Of a DNA stretch of 64,000 nucleotides, positions 1-9,462 are shown in pieces. A model generated the notes under the pieces. The model was not told the origin of the DNA, did no database searches, and saw nothing but the letters and a program-made list of their open reading frames with translations. Each line of letters begins with the position of its first letter. The stretch's first letter is position 1. This stretch comes from CBDCWT01 sp965223305 (GTDB lineage: Bacteria > Planctomycetota > Planctomycetia > Pirellulales > Pirellulaceae). A program made the position numbers and the translations under genes. The DNA is taken from contig CBDCWT010000086.1 in assembly GCA_965223305.1 (NCBI GenBank), forward strand, positions 1 to 64,000, in the 5' to 3' direction.

Positions 1-1
1 T

Positions 2-692
2 GGGTATCACCTGGGAGAAAAACATCACTGGGGGAAGTTCACGCCCTGGTCCGAATCAACTCGAGTCCCTTTGATCGTCGTACCACCGCAGAAAATGGTG
101 GCTGACCAGCCGATCGCCGGCCGCGAAGTTACTGCAGCAGTCAGCCTTGTTGATATCTATCCCACCGCAATCGATCTGTGCGGGCTGCCAGAGCCCGCCA
201 CACCAGCTCGATGGCAGCAGTCTACGGGGACTGATCGAAGCCGACCCAAAGGGGAAAAACGGCCCAACGGAGCGCACTGCAGTCACGACCGTGGGCCGCG
301 GTACTTACTCAGTGAGGTCACGTCGCTACCGTTACGTGCGCTACTTCGACGGCACGGAAGAGCTGTACGACCTCGAGTCGGACCCACACGAGTGGCACAA
401 TCAGGCATCAAGTCCCGCACACACTGAAATCAAACAGCGACTCGCCGCCGCCTTACCACTAGATGAGCAGGTGGCCCATTTTGTTCGCTACGGTCGCTGG
501 AAAGCTGTGTTGTTTCGCGACCATCACCGCCCCCCGCTACTGTTCGAAATCGCGCCGGGAACAGGGTCCGGCGGTGGCATCGGCGAGACACGCAGCGTGG
601 CAGATCAACATCCCGAGGTTATAGAGGAAATCCGGAAATTCCTGAGCCAGCATGCAGCATCTTCACAGTGCTTGGTGATTCCCGGTGCTTGA
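2..692 (+). CDS. Sulfatase, C-terminal part (5' truncated by window edge, one frameshift)
   Basis: This is the C-terminal half of a type I (formylglycine-dependent) sulfatase of the iduronate-2-sulfatase-like group, probably exported and acting on sulfated polysaccharide. Frame 2 reads GYHLGEKHHWGKFTPWSEST, RVPLIVVPP and VDIYPTAIDLCGLPEP, and the frame then shifts by one base near 195-205 into HQLDGSSLRGLIEADP and ELYDLESDPHEWHNQA, both standard sulfatase C-terminal motifs. The catalytic CxPxR motif lies upstream of the window. The stop at 690-692 sits 2 bases before the ATG of the next sulfatase, so the two form a tandem, probably co-transcribed pair. The shift may be a sequence error, since neighbouring genes show the same defect. 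Confidence 0.85.
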
Positions 693-694
693 CC

Positions 695-3325
695 ATGATG
701 CATCGCGCACTTCGCTTCACGTTTATCTGGTTGCTGCTGTTCCGCATAACTGGCGGCACTCTCGACGGCCGCGATCCTGTGGAACAGACGGCAGCACCCG
801 ACGATCGACCCAACATCTTGCTCATCCTGACCGACGATCAGGGATGGCCCACGCTGGGCTGCTATGGAGGGCAGATCGTCCCGACTCCACATCTCGACCG
901 CTTGGCAGCCCAAGGAGTGCGATTCACAGACGCCTACGTCACGTCGCAGTGCACGCCGACTCGGGCAACGCTGCTGACCGGACAATACACGGCACGAAGC
1001 GGTCTCTGGCACGTGCTGGGCTGGTACGGCTACCCTCACGCACGCATGACCGAACCTCTCTTTGCCGAAGGTCTGTCACGAGAGACTTTCACGCTGGCTC
1101 GAGGACTGCAGCGTGCGGGATACGCGACGGGCATCATGGGCAAATGGCATCTGACCACAAATGCGGACGGGAATTATATGGGGCTTCAGCCCCAGGCAGC
1201 GCCGCACTACGGATTCGATTTCGCACCGCCGCCACTCGCCAGAGATGAGTTTGATGCGGGCCGCGACCGAGGTGTCACGACGTTGACCGACCAGGCGATC
1301 AACTTTATCGAACGGAATCAGGCACGACCATGGTTTTGCTTTCTGTCACACCACATGATCCACGGAAGAGTGGTAGCTCCGGAGGAGATCACCCAACGGT
1401 ATCGAGAGCAGGGGTACGGCAACGAGGGACCGAACCGGGCCGTATATCTAGCGGGCTTGGAGTGCATCGATCGTTCGGTGGGACGGCTGATGAAGCGTCT
1501 CGAACAACTGGGCGAAACCGACGAAACGCTCGTGCTGTTCTTGAGCGACAACGGGGGAATCGACGAACGCCTCGACTTCAAGGGCCTCGAACCACCTTAT
1601 CCTGCTCAGCCCACCTTTCGACCAGACATGAAGGAATACGACAACGCTCCGTTGCGGGCCGGCAAGGGGTCGATCTACGAAGGTGGCGTCCGCGTACCCT
1701 TTATCGCCCGTTGGCCTAATCACTTCAGGGCAGGGTCGGTGGTCGAAACGCCGGTGCATGTCGTTGATATCTTGCCGACCTGCCTCGACGTGGCCCGTGC
1801 CGGGCCGCCACGTCACCATCAGCTAGACGGACACAGCCTAGTACGTCTGCTGGGTAATGGCAGCGATCCCAACTTAGCCACACGGCCGATCTTTCAGTAC
1901 TGTCCTTTCTACGACTTGCGGTGGGGGCTGACGCCAAGTGCTTCCGTGCGCCTCGGCGACTATAAACTGGTCGAGTTCTTTGGGGATCGAGTGGACGAGA
2001 ACAATCGCTATGCTCGCAGACATCGCATAGAACTGTACGACTTGCGCAAAGATCTGGGAGAAACACGAAATCTCGCAGAGGAAGAACCAGCACGAGCACG
2101 GAAGTTTCGGCAACAGCTGCACGCGTGGCTGCAAAACGTCGGCGCTCCCATTCCAGTCGTAAACACACATTACGATCCTTCCGCGGCCTTCCTTGAAACG
2201 CGCGAGAAGCCCGAGTGGCTCAAAGTCGAGTTTCCCGACTTCGAGGTCCACACCATCGATCGCATCGGCTCGCAGCTCGGACAGGACGGCATTGGCAGAT
2301 ATCGATCGAGACGGCGACTTGGATTGGATCGCCGGTCAGGCCGACCGAACCGGTGGAGAAGTTTGGTGGTGGGAGTACCAGGCTGCGGATCGCTGGGTGC
2401 GACACAAGCTGGGCAACGGGGCATACCGACGTCGGTGGTGCCGCGCATGATGTTAATGGCGACGGGTGGATCGACTTTCTGGCAGGAAGCAAGCTACTGC
2501 TCAACACTGGCCAACCGCGTTCCGAAGTGTTTTTTGCTGCGGATGTGGGGACGATCTACTCACACGACACAGAGTTCGCGGACATTAATGGCGATGGCCA
2601 GATGGATGCAATCGCGAACTCGGACCGCGAGGGTCTTTTTTGGTACCACATTCCCGAGGATCCGAAGGAACGTTGGCAATCACACACGATTGCCCCCGCG
2701 CATCAGCACAAGGTGCACGGCGGAATCTCTCCGAGTGCGGTGGGCGACATCGACGGCGACGAGGACGCCGACGTGGTTACAGCACAAGGATGGTACGAGA
2801 ACGTCGACGGCGGGGGACAACGTTGGAAGGCCCATTTGAACATCGACTTCGGACAAGTTGACAAATACGGTTTGGCAGTGCGAACCTGGGTCGGAGATAT
2901 GGACGGCGATCTTGATCTGGACGTGGTGCAGTCCGAAGCCGATTGTTCGGATGGCCGCATCGCATGGTTCGAGAACGACGGCAGCGGAAACTGGACGCAG
3001 CACATGATCCGCTCGGCGGGCCAGCGGCAAGATTTTCATAGCTTGGTTGTTGCCGACTTCGACCGGGACGGCGATCTGGATGTGTTTCTCGGGCACTGCG
3101 CCGCTAACCGCAGCAGGACGCCACGGCTGCTACATCTGGGAAAACCCGGGGCGGTATGCTGCAGATCCATCGTGGGTGGAGCATCTGGTCGCGCGCCATC
3201 CCTCTCACGAAGCGGTCGGCGCCGACGTGGACGGCGACGGCGATATCGACATCTGCACCAAGCCCTGGACAACCGGTAACGAGCATATTTTTCTGCGTAA
3301 CATGCTGGTTGAACGTCGACCGTGA
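695..3325 (+). CDS. Secreted sulfatase fused to C-terminal FG-GAP/VCBS propeller (frameshifted)
   Basis: Arylsulfatase-type hydrolase with a signal peptide (start ATG 695 or 698; hydrophobic FTFIWLLLF), metal-binding PNILLILTDDQG, the formylglycine motif CTPTR at residues 86-90, GIMGKWHLT, and a sulfatase C-terminal tail to about base 2270. A frameshift near 2275-2290 leads into FG-GAP/VCBS repeats (ADIDRDGDLDWIAG, DVNGDGWIDFLAG, DINGDGQMDAIANS, DMDGDLDLDVVQSE, DFDRDGDLDVFLG, DVDGDGDIDICTK). Further shifts occur near 2435-2450 and 3120-3150. Read across these, the gene is a single sulfatase plus calcium-binding beta-propeller of about 875 residues, suggesting surface-associated cleavage of a sulfated glycan. 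Enzyme family is clear; the substrate is unknown. Without repair only the sulfatase part would be made, with a nonsense tail. Confidence 0.8.
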
Positions 3326-3406
3326 AGGTGACCCAGCCGAGCCGTTTGCCACCAGGAGCTACCTGTACTGACAACGACTTCATTGTCGCGGCGGAAGGAG
3401 CAATTG

Positions 3407-5260
3407 ATGTCTAACTGGAAAACTTGGATTGTGTTGATGGCGGCCGTCCTGCTGGGCGCCACACAGAACGCGAATGCATGGGGACAATCCGCTGAGGCCA
3501 TTCATTCCCTCGAGCTCGACGGCCACCAACTGGGGTACTGGATCTCGCAAGCGACCGCGGCGGACGGACCGGAAAATCTGAGCAAGACTGTCGCGGCGCT
3601 AACTCGCGGTGTCCGCAGCGACAATCCCAAGGTCAAAGTAGCCGCCGCCGACGCCTTGGCGGCCTTGGGTGCTAAGGCTAAATCCGCGCTGCCCGCACTG
3701 CTCGACCAGTTCAATCATGAATTCAACTGGGTCAGGGTATCCTGTCAGGCAGCGGTCGGCTCGATGGGCAAGCAGGCGGTGCCGGGGGCTGATCGACAAG
3801 TTCGTCAACAGCGAAGGCGGTCCAAGGAATCGGGCTGCATTCGTCTTGGGCGGCATCGGCCGCGACGCTGGGCCGGCCGTGCCCACGATTCTGCGAATCA
3901 TGCAGACCGAGTCGCCCGCAGTCCAGGAGCGATATAGAGGAATCCTCATACAAATTGATCCCGAACGTTTCGAGGTGCAAGGTGCGACAACCGCAGCAGT
4001 GGCACGCTTCACGCCGGTGGACGGAGCGGCATCGCCTGCCATGGAAAACGCCGATTGGCCTCAGCTGCACGGACCAGCCCGTGACTCTGTCTGCCGCGAA
4101 AAGGGACTGCTCCAGGAATGGCCGGAAGAAGGCCCCGAGTTGGCCTGGACCCTAGCAGGCCTCGGCCGCGGGTACTCCAGCATCGCCATCTCGCGTGGGA
4201 CGATCTTCACGATGGGTGATCGAGTGGTGGAAGGCGACGAGCGGCAGCTCGTGATCGCCTGCGACCTGAATAGTCGCAAGGAACTGTGGGCCACTCCGGT
4301 CGGCCCACCACACCCAGACGGAGGACCGCGCAGTACACCAACCGTCGACGGCGACCGTGTCTATGCAATTGGAAACGGAGGGGGACTTAGTCTGCTTGGA
4401 CGTTCGTAACGGCCAGGTCCGTTGGAAACGCAACTTCGTCGAGGACTTTGATGGCAAGTTCATGGCAGTTTGGAAATTTAGCGAATCGCCTCTAGTCGAC
4501 GGCGACCAGCCTCATCTGCACTCCGGGCGGCCCCCAGGCCACCATGGTCGCCTTAAACAAGCACAGCGGAGAAGTGATCTGGAAGTGCGCTGTCCCTGAA
4601 ATCGGAGAGAAAGGCGCCGAGGGAGCCGGTTACTCATCCGCGGTCGTTGCACAGCTGGCCGGTGTCAGGCAGTACGTTCAACTGTTCGGACGCGGCCTGA
4701 TCGGCGTAGACGCGGCAACCGGTCGTTTCCTCTGGGGATACAATCGCATCGCCAACAACGTCGCCAATATTACGAGCCCCACAGTTCGTGGCAACTACGT
4801 CTTCGCCTCCACGTCTTACAACACCGGCAGCGCTCTCGTAGAGATCGTCCGCGATGGGGACTCTTTCCGTGCTGATGAGGTTTATTTCATCCCGTCGAGA
4901 CGTTTCCAAAATCACCATGGTGGGGTCGTCCTCGTAGGAGACTATGTCTACGGAGGCCACGGCCAGAACCGTGGTGACCCGGCGTGTATCGAACTAGCAA
5001 CCGGCAAGGTGGTGTGGAAAGAACGATCTCGTGCACGAGGATCGGCCTCGGTGCTGTACGCGGACGGGCACGTAATCTTCCGCTACGATCGTGGCGAAGT
5101 TCACCTGGTCGAGGCCTCTCCGGAAGGCCTGAAGATGAAAGGGAAGTTCAAGGCAGCTGAGGATGAGGGACCCGCTTGGGCGCACCCGGTGATCCATCAA
5201 GGAAAGCTCTATCTTCGTCACGCGAATCTGCTGATGTGCTACGACCTTCGGGCCTCGTAG
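3407..5260 (+). CDS. HEAT-repeat + PQQ-like beta-propeller secreted protein (frameshifted)
   Basis: Start ATG 3407 follows a good GGAAGGAG ribosome site at 3392-3399 and gives a signal peptide (WKTWIVLMAAVLLGATQNANA). HEAT-like helical repeats follow (VKVAAADALAALGAKAKSAL, RNRAAFVLGGIGRDAGPAVP), then a PQQ-dependent-dehydrogenase-like propeller (NADWPQLHGPARDS, STPTVDGDRVYAIGNGG, KHSGEVIWKCAVPE, ATGKVVWKERSRA). Planctomycetes have many such outer-compartment propellers, usually of unknown substrate. One-base frameshifts near 3780, 4380-4400 and 4520-4540 break the reading. Repaired, the protein is about 617 residues and colinear with the family, so sequencing error is as likely as decay. It follows the two sulfatase genes on the same strand. 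Confidence 0.75.
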
Positions 5261-5280
5261 GCGAACGGTGCGCCGCCAAT

Positions 5281-5456
5281 CGTAAGCGCGAAGCGCAAGT
5301 TGCGAAGTTGCGCTGCTAGCTCCATCAGAAGCGCGAAGCGTCAGTTTTGATATTGCGCTTTTCGCCTCAATCGGAACCCGAAGCGTGAGCGAGGGATGTG
5401 AGTGCATCGACGCAAGTAGTTCCCTCGCTGACGCTTCGGGTTACGAAGGATACAAA
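5281..5456. repeat. Planctomycete GAAGCG-type interspersed palindromic repeat cluster
   Basis: Noncoding region after the PQQ-like gene with several related units: CGCGAAGCGTCAG, CCCGAAGCGTGAGCGAGGGA and its near inverse TCCCTCGCTGACGCTTCGGG, which can pair into a long hairpin around 5378-5445. A second cluster of the same family lies at 18441-18690. The units could act as transcription terminators or REP-like elements; function is inferred only. Confidence 0.6.
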
Positions 5457-5466
5457 CCTGACAACG

Positions 5467-5712
5467 TCATTCAACCCGGACCGTATCCGTTGCCGAGCCG
5501 CCGCTGGGTGGATGATGACCGATGTGCGGCCGCTTCAGAAAACCGGTCCACGCCGTCTCCCCTTTGCGGTCCTTGCCTTGAACGACGGATACCAGCTCCC
5601 AGCCTTGCAGTCCCACTTCCTGTAGCTCACTAAGTAGGTAGGTCTCCGTCCGCCTGGTCAGCTCCATGTACTCCCACTTCTGCTGTGCCTGAATGGTCGC
5701 GGTCTTAGTCAT
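5467..5712 (-). CDS. Small DUF4177-like hypothetical protein
   Basis: An 81-residue protein starting MTKTATIQAQQKWEYMEL with the pattern LQEVGLQGWELVSVVQGKD and TAWTGFLKRP, as in small DUF4177-like proteins (a conserved W..Y..N-terminal strand, then GxxGWELVSV, then an aromatic C-terminal strand). No signal peptide or membrane segment. It is a single gene between the repeat cluster and the MITE-interrupted repeat. The last 20 residues (HHPPSGGSATDTVRVE) look like a low-complexity tail. Function unknown; the domain match is by eye. Confidence 0.6.
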   Translation of the reverse strand: MTKTATIQAQQKWEYMELTRRTETYLLSELQEVGLQGWELVSVVQGKDRKGETAWTGFLKRPHIGHHPPSGGSATDTVRVE

Positions 5713-5919
5713 GCTTAACCTCCCTTCTCACCAACCTGAAGTGGCTCGGTGTTGCTGATGCGCCGATCGCGGGAGCCTGGTGCACGGAGGGCAAGCGACG
5801 CAGCGACGTCGAGCACTATGACTAGTACAGCACCCGAAGTCGCGAATGAAAAGGTCTTTCTTGATGAGTGGACGAGATTTCTGGCACCTAAATCGCCGAG
5901 TTTGATTTAGCGACGCACC

Positions 5920-6160
5920 AATCAGCCGGAATGCGTTAGCCCGGATTATTCATGAAGATCGTCGCGAGAGGTTGTAAGTACGTTCATGGCAAGGAAGGCG
6001 AGCAATTCTTCCGCAGGCGTATTGAAGCAATACGTCGAGGGAGAATTGTGAAGCATGACGAAGCCACGGATGGACTTACGACCTCGCAGCAGATCGCTCA
6101 TGAATAATTCGGGTTAGCATCCGGTTCGTAGGAACCGTGGGCTAACACCCAGCGGCTGAT
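5920..6160. repeat. AATCAGCCG..GTTAGC palindromic repeat, interrupted by a MITE
   Basis: Without the 174-bp MITE and one TSD this reads AATCAGCCGGAATGCGTTAGC, then CCGGTTCGTAGGAACCG, then GGGCTAACACCCAGCGGCTG, ending in AT: an imperfect palindrome. The right half supplies the last codons and TAG stop of the symporter gene at 6142. Related copies are at 17013-17042, 49772-49838 and 60831-60862. The remaining 5713-5919 stretch shows no gene. Confidence 0.6.
5940..6113 (-). mobile_element. 174-bp MITE, copy 1
   Basis: Terminal inverted repeats CCCGGATTATTCATGA and TCATGAATAATTCGGG (one mismatch in 16) bound exactly 174 bp, flanked by TTAG target duplications at 5936-5939 and 6114-6117. The whole element is an imperfect palindrome centred on CGTATTGAAGCAATACG. 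It differs from copy 3 at 2 positions and copy 2 at 3. It has no ORF and must be moved in trans. Terminal CCC and 4-bp duplications recall the IS1380 family, but no such transposase is in the window. Confidence 0.88.
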
Positions 6161-7770
6161 GTCCCAGAATCACGCTCGGTCGTTTGGTCCGGCGGCTCGC
6201 CCCGCGAGAACCAGGTGAAACCACGGTGCTTCTCTTGCTGGGATCGATCCAGGCAGCCCAGCAAGGCTGCGGTGCCTAGAGTAACTGAGAGGGCCGCGGG
6301 CATTACCCAGGTGAAACTGAGGGCAGGCAGACCGTGATCGAGAATCTGCCATGTCCGCAGCAAGTCGCCGATCTGCTGAAAGTAGCCCAGGGTGATACTG
6401 GTCAGCAATCCACAAATCGTCGCGGCAACCACCGCCCGTTGCCCAACAAATGGCAGGAAGATACCAACCAAGAACAGTCCACCCAAGGGTGCAGTGACCG
6501 CATTGAAGGTGCGTGGCATCGCGCCCACGATGCCCCACTCGTTCGGTAGAAAACTCAGGCTGTACGCGGCAACGGTAATAAACAGACCGGCAGCGAGGGT
6601 CATGGCCATCGCAGCGCGGACGTGACTCTGGCCTGGGTCCGAGCTCGCTTTGCCACGCCGCCGTACGCGCATGCGCAATTCGACCGACAACACTGTGGCA
6701 ATTGAATTGATTCCAGAGTCAATACTCGACATGGCTGCGGCCAACAACGCTGCCAGAATCGCGCCGCCGCAGCCAGCCGGCAATCGAGCGACGGCAAAAG
6801 TCGGGAATATCAGATCCCGCTTTTGCTGCGGATCGATTCCTGCCTCGAACGGGACCGCCTGCGTCAAATAGTAGTGCATCATTGCCAAGCCGACAGCAAC
6901 TAGCATCAGGTTGATCCCCACGCCGAACAGCGAGCCCGTCACGAAGCTGCGGCGGGCTGCTTTAACGTCCGTGGTGCTGAAGTAGCGCTGCACGGTCATC
7001 TGGTTAGCCACATGTGTGCAGATGTGCCACACGCACATGTGCAACGCCACTGTCAAGACGGTGGCGCGCACTGTCGGATCGAGGCTGAACCATGGTAGTA
7101 CTTCCTGCGGCTGATTTGACTCGAAATATGCGGACGCAGTTGCGTACCAATCTGGCAACGATGATCCTGTGATGAGGCCGACGTAGGCCATCGTGAACAG
7201 GCCACCACCGACCAGCAAGGCGACCTGAATCACATCAGTCCAAATCACGGCTCTCAGCCCACCAAGCATCGTATAGACGGTCGCCACGGCTCCCACCGTG
7301 ACAATGACGACCGCCAACTCGATTCCGCTGACCTCAGCCAAAGCCCGTGCGGAAGCCAGGACAACAAATCCCATCCACAACACGACCATCGTCAGGAACA
7401 AACCAACGCCGAGCATTCGTGCGACACTTCCAAAGCGGCGATCGAGGTACTCATACGCCGAAGTAAAACGAAACCGCATCATGAACGGGATACAGAAGAG
7501 CCAGACGATGATCATTTCGACGGGAATCGCCAGCATCTTTCCAAACACATGGGTGATGCCTGACTTCCACACCTCGCCAGGTTCCGAAAGGTACGTCAGA
7601 CTCGAGAGTAGCGAAGCGATAACACTCACGCCGACCGCGAACCACGGCATGCTCCGTCCCGCCAAGAAGTACTCGTCGTCAGTTCTCTGCCGCCGGGCCA
7701 GGTAGGCACCCAAAACGAGCATGCTCGCCAGATAGACGACAACTACTAGATGGTCTTGCCAGGCCAGCAT
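6142..7770 (-). CDS. Sodium:solute symporter (SSS family)
   Basis: An intact 542-residue polytopic inner-membrane protein with about 13 hydrophobic segments. It begins MLAWQDHLVVVVYLASMLVL and shows SSS-family features: DDEYFLAGRSMPWFAVGVSV after the first helix, SYLSEPGEVW-like second-helix signature (SLTYLSEPGEVW), GGLRAVIWTDVIQ, and AAAMSSIDSGINSIATVLS in the sodium-site helix. It would couple sodium entry to uptake of a sugar, organic acid or similar small molecule; substrate cannot be read from sequence. The final residues TSAAGC and the stop are encoded by half of a palindromic repeat. It is divergent from the gene at 8034. Confidence 0.9.
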   Translation of the reverse strand: MLAWQDHLVVVVYLASMLVLGAYLARRQRTDDEYFLAGRSMPWFAVGVSVIASLLSSLTYLSEPGEVWKSGITHVFGKMLAIPVEMIIVWLFCIPFMMRFRFTSAYEYLDRRFGSVARMLGVGLFLTMVVLWMGFVVLASARALAEVSGIELAVVIVTVGAVATVYTMLGGLRAVIWTDVIQVALLVGGGLFTMAYVGLITGSSLPDWYATASAYFESNQPQEVLPWFSLDPTVRATVLTVALHMCVWHICTHVANQMTVQRYFSTTDVKAARRSFVTGSLFGVGINLMLVAVGLAMMHYYLTQAVPFEAGIDPQQKRDLIFPTFAVARLPAGCGGAILAALLAAAMSSIDSGINSIATVLSVELRMRVRRRGKASSDPGQSHVRAAMAMTLAAGLFITVAAYSLSFLPNEWGIVGAMPRTFNAVTAPLGGLFLVGIFLPFVGQRAVVAATICGLLTSITLGYFQQIGDLLRTWQILDHGLPALSFTWVMPAALSVTLGTAALLGCLDRSQQEKHRGFTWFSRGEPPDQTTERDSGTSAAGC

Positions 7771-8033
7771 TTCGGCCTACTCCTTACGGGCTTTGGCCCC
7801 CGGCGCGCCGCAGAATATTTCCGCCATTCTTGCTGCCCGCTCGGCGCACTTCGAGCCACACAATCGTGGCCGCAATGGTTACAGACAGCAAGAGGGAGTA
7901 GGTGTTAGAATGGCGGCCACCGTTTGCGCTTTGAAGCCACGGGTAAGCATCGGTGCGCCGTTTCGATCGTGAGCACGATGGTGACGGCACACGGAGTGTG
8001 CCTACTACCTTAAGAAGGTGGCCGGAGACCGCT

Positions 8034-8891
8034 GTGAGTTGCTACGAATTGACTCTGGTTTGTCTGATGTCTTTGACACTCTCCGCATCACAGGCGACAG
8101 CCCAGCAACCATCGCTTCGGGTGATGACCTACAACGTACGTTATGCGGCCGATACGGGCTCCCACACCTGGCCTGAACGGCTACCGTCGGCCTTGGCGAT
8201 GTTGAACGAATACAGGCCTGATGTCATCGGCATGCAGGAGGCGCTTTATCGACAAGTAAAAGACTTCGCTGGCCATTTAGCTGAATTTGCTTGGATCGGG
8301 CTAGGACGAGATGGCGGCAGTCGGGGCGAGTTCATGGCCATCTTCTACCGGACCAGTCGATTGGACCCGCTCGCTTTCGATCACTTCTGGCTGTCGGACA
8401 CACCAGAAGTAGTCGGCTCGACAACCTGGGGCAACAGGAATCGGCGAATGGTCACGTGGGTGCTGTTCCAAGACAAACAAACCAACCAGCGGTTTTACTT
8501 CTTCAATACGCACTTCGATCACCGGATCGAAGAGGCCCGTCTCAAGAGCGCTGCACTGGTCTTGAAGAGGACCGAGCAGCTCACTGATGTTCCAGTGTTG
8601 CTGGTCGGCGACTTCAACGCCCAGGCAGGAGACAGCCAAGTCTACAAGACACTTGTTGCAACAGACAAATTCTCAGATACCTGGACGACAGCCGTCCAGC
8701 GTGGCGAGGACATCGGCACGTTCCACGGCTTCTCAGGGACTCCACGCGACAGCCGCATTGACTGGATTCTCGCCCGCGGCCGGGTGATCACTGAGTCAAC
8801 CAAGATCGTGACCTTTCAACAGAATAACCAATATCCGAGTGACCACTTCCCCGTTGTCGCCGACGTGGTCATTGCCGGCGCGGACGACTGA
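8034..8891 (+). CDS. Secreted endonuclease/exonuclease/phosphatase family protein
   Basis: Metal-dependent phosphodiesterase fold of the EEP superfamily (DNase I / sphingomyelinase / inositol phosphatase type). Motifs: RVMTYNVRY, RPDVIGMQEAL (catalytic Glu), NTHFDHRIEEAR, LLVGDFNAQAG (Asp/Asn), and the C-terminal SDHFPVVADV (Asp-His). I chose GTG 8034, preceded by GGAG at 8024-8027, because it gives a signal peptide (SCYELTLVCLMSLTLSASQA) ending just before the domain; the frame is open further upstream to 7953, and ATG 8067 is an alternative. Length is about 285 residues. Planctomycete relatives are extracellular and often beside symporters; the actual substrate (nucleic acid, phospholipid or other) is not determinable. 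Confidence 0.85.
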   Translation: MSCYELTLVCLMSLTLSASQATAQQPSLRVMTYNVRYAADTGSHTWPERLPSALAMLNEYRPDVIGMQEALYRQVKDFAGHLAEFAWIGLGRDGGSRGEFMAIFYRTSRLDPLAFDHFWLSDTPEVVGSTTWGNRNRRMVTWVLFQDKQTNQRFYFFNTHFDHRIEEARLKSAALVLKRTEQLTDVPVLLVGDFNAQAGDSQVYKTLVATDKFSDTWTTAVQRGEDIGTFHGFSGTPRDSRIDWILARGRVITESTKIVTFQQNNQYPSDHFPVVADVVIAGADD

Positions 8892-8919
8892 TTACCTTTA
8901 TGGAGTATGGAGCAAAGAT

Positions 8920-9246
8920 ATGCTGATCTCGACGACGAACGCTTTGGAAGGAAGACCGGTCAAAGACTACCTTGGTCTGGTCAGTGGCGAGGCCATTCTC
9001 GGAGCCAACATCTTCAAAGACCTCTTTGCCAGCATCCGCGACATCGTGGGAGGACGCTCAGCAGCCTACGAACGAGAGCTGCAGAAGGCCAAGGACATCG
9101 CCATCGAGGAGATGGTTGCTTCCGCCCAGGCGCTGGGTGGCAACGCCGTTATCGGCGTCGACTTGGACTTCGAGACCATCGGTGTGGGACAAGGTGGCAA
9201 CATGTTGATGGTCAGCGCCAGTGGTACAGCGGTGGTTGTGCCCTAA
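8920..9246 (+). CDS. YbjQ/UPF0145 family protein
   Basis: A 108-residue cytosolic protein of the YbjQ (DUF74) family, which forms pentamers and was proposed to bind heavy metals. Motifs: STTNALEGRPVKDYLGLVSG, GEAILGANIFKDLFASIRDI, GGRSAAYERELQKAKDIA, ALGGNAVIGVDLDFETIG and SASGTAVVV. ATG 8920 starts at the family's usual N-terminus, 28 bases after the preceding stop. The TAA stop (9244-9246) lies inside the CTAA target duplication of the MITE that follows immediately, so the insertion left the protein untouched. Function in metal handling is from the family, not shown here. Confidence 0.9.
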   Translation: MLISTTNALEGRPVKDYLGLVSGEAILGANIFKDLFASIRDIVGGRSAAYERELQKAKDIAIEEMVASAQALGGNAVIGVDLDFETIGVGQGGNMLMVSASGTAVVVP

Positions 9247-9420
9247 CCCGAATTATTCATGAGCGATCTGCTGCGAGGTCGTAAGTCCATCCGTGGCTTC
9301 GTCATGCTTCACAATTCTCCCTCGACGTATTGCTACAATACGCCTGCGGAAGAACTGCTCGCCTTCCTTGCCACGAACGTACTTACAACCTCTCGCGACG
9401 ATCTTCATGAATAATCCGGG
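9247..9420 (+). mobile_element. 174-bp MITE, copy 2
   Basis: Ends CCCGAATTATTCATGA and TCATGAATAATCCGGG; target duplication CTAA at 9243-9246 and 9421-9424. It differs from copy 3 by 3 substitutions, without gaps. The central hairpin carries the change CTA for CTT in the loop. It starts on the base after the YbjQ stop codon. Confidence 0.9.
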
Positions 9421-9462
9421 CTAAACCTCGCGCGCAATGCGACCATCGCCATCTTTGTTCAT

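Noticed and set aside
605..1039. Minus-strand ORFs over the sulfatase gene
   Set aside because: They lie antisense to conserved sulfatase motifs and have no protein-like pattern.
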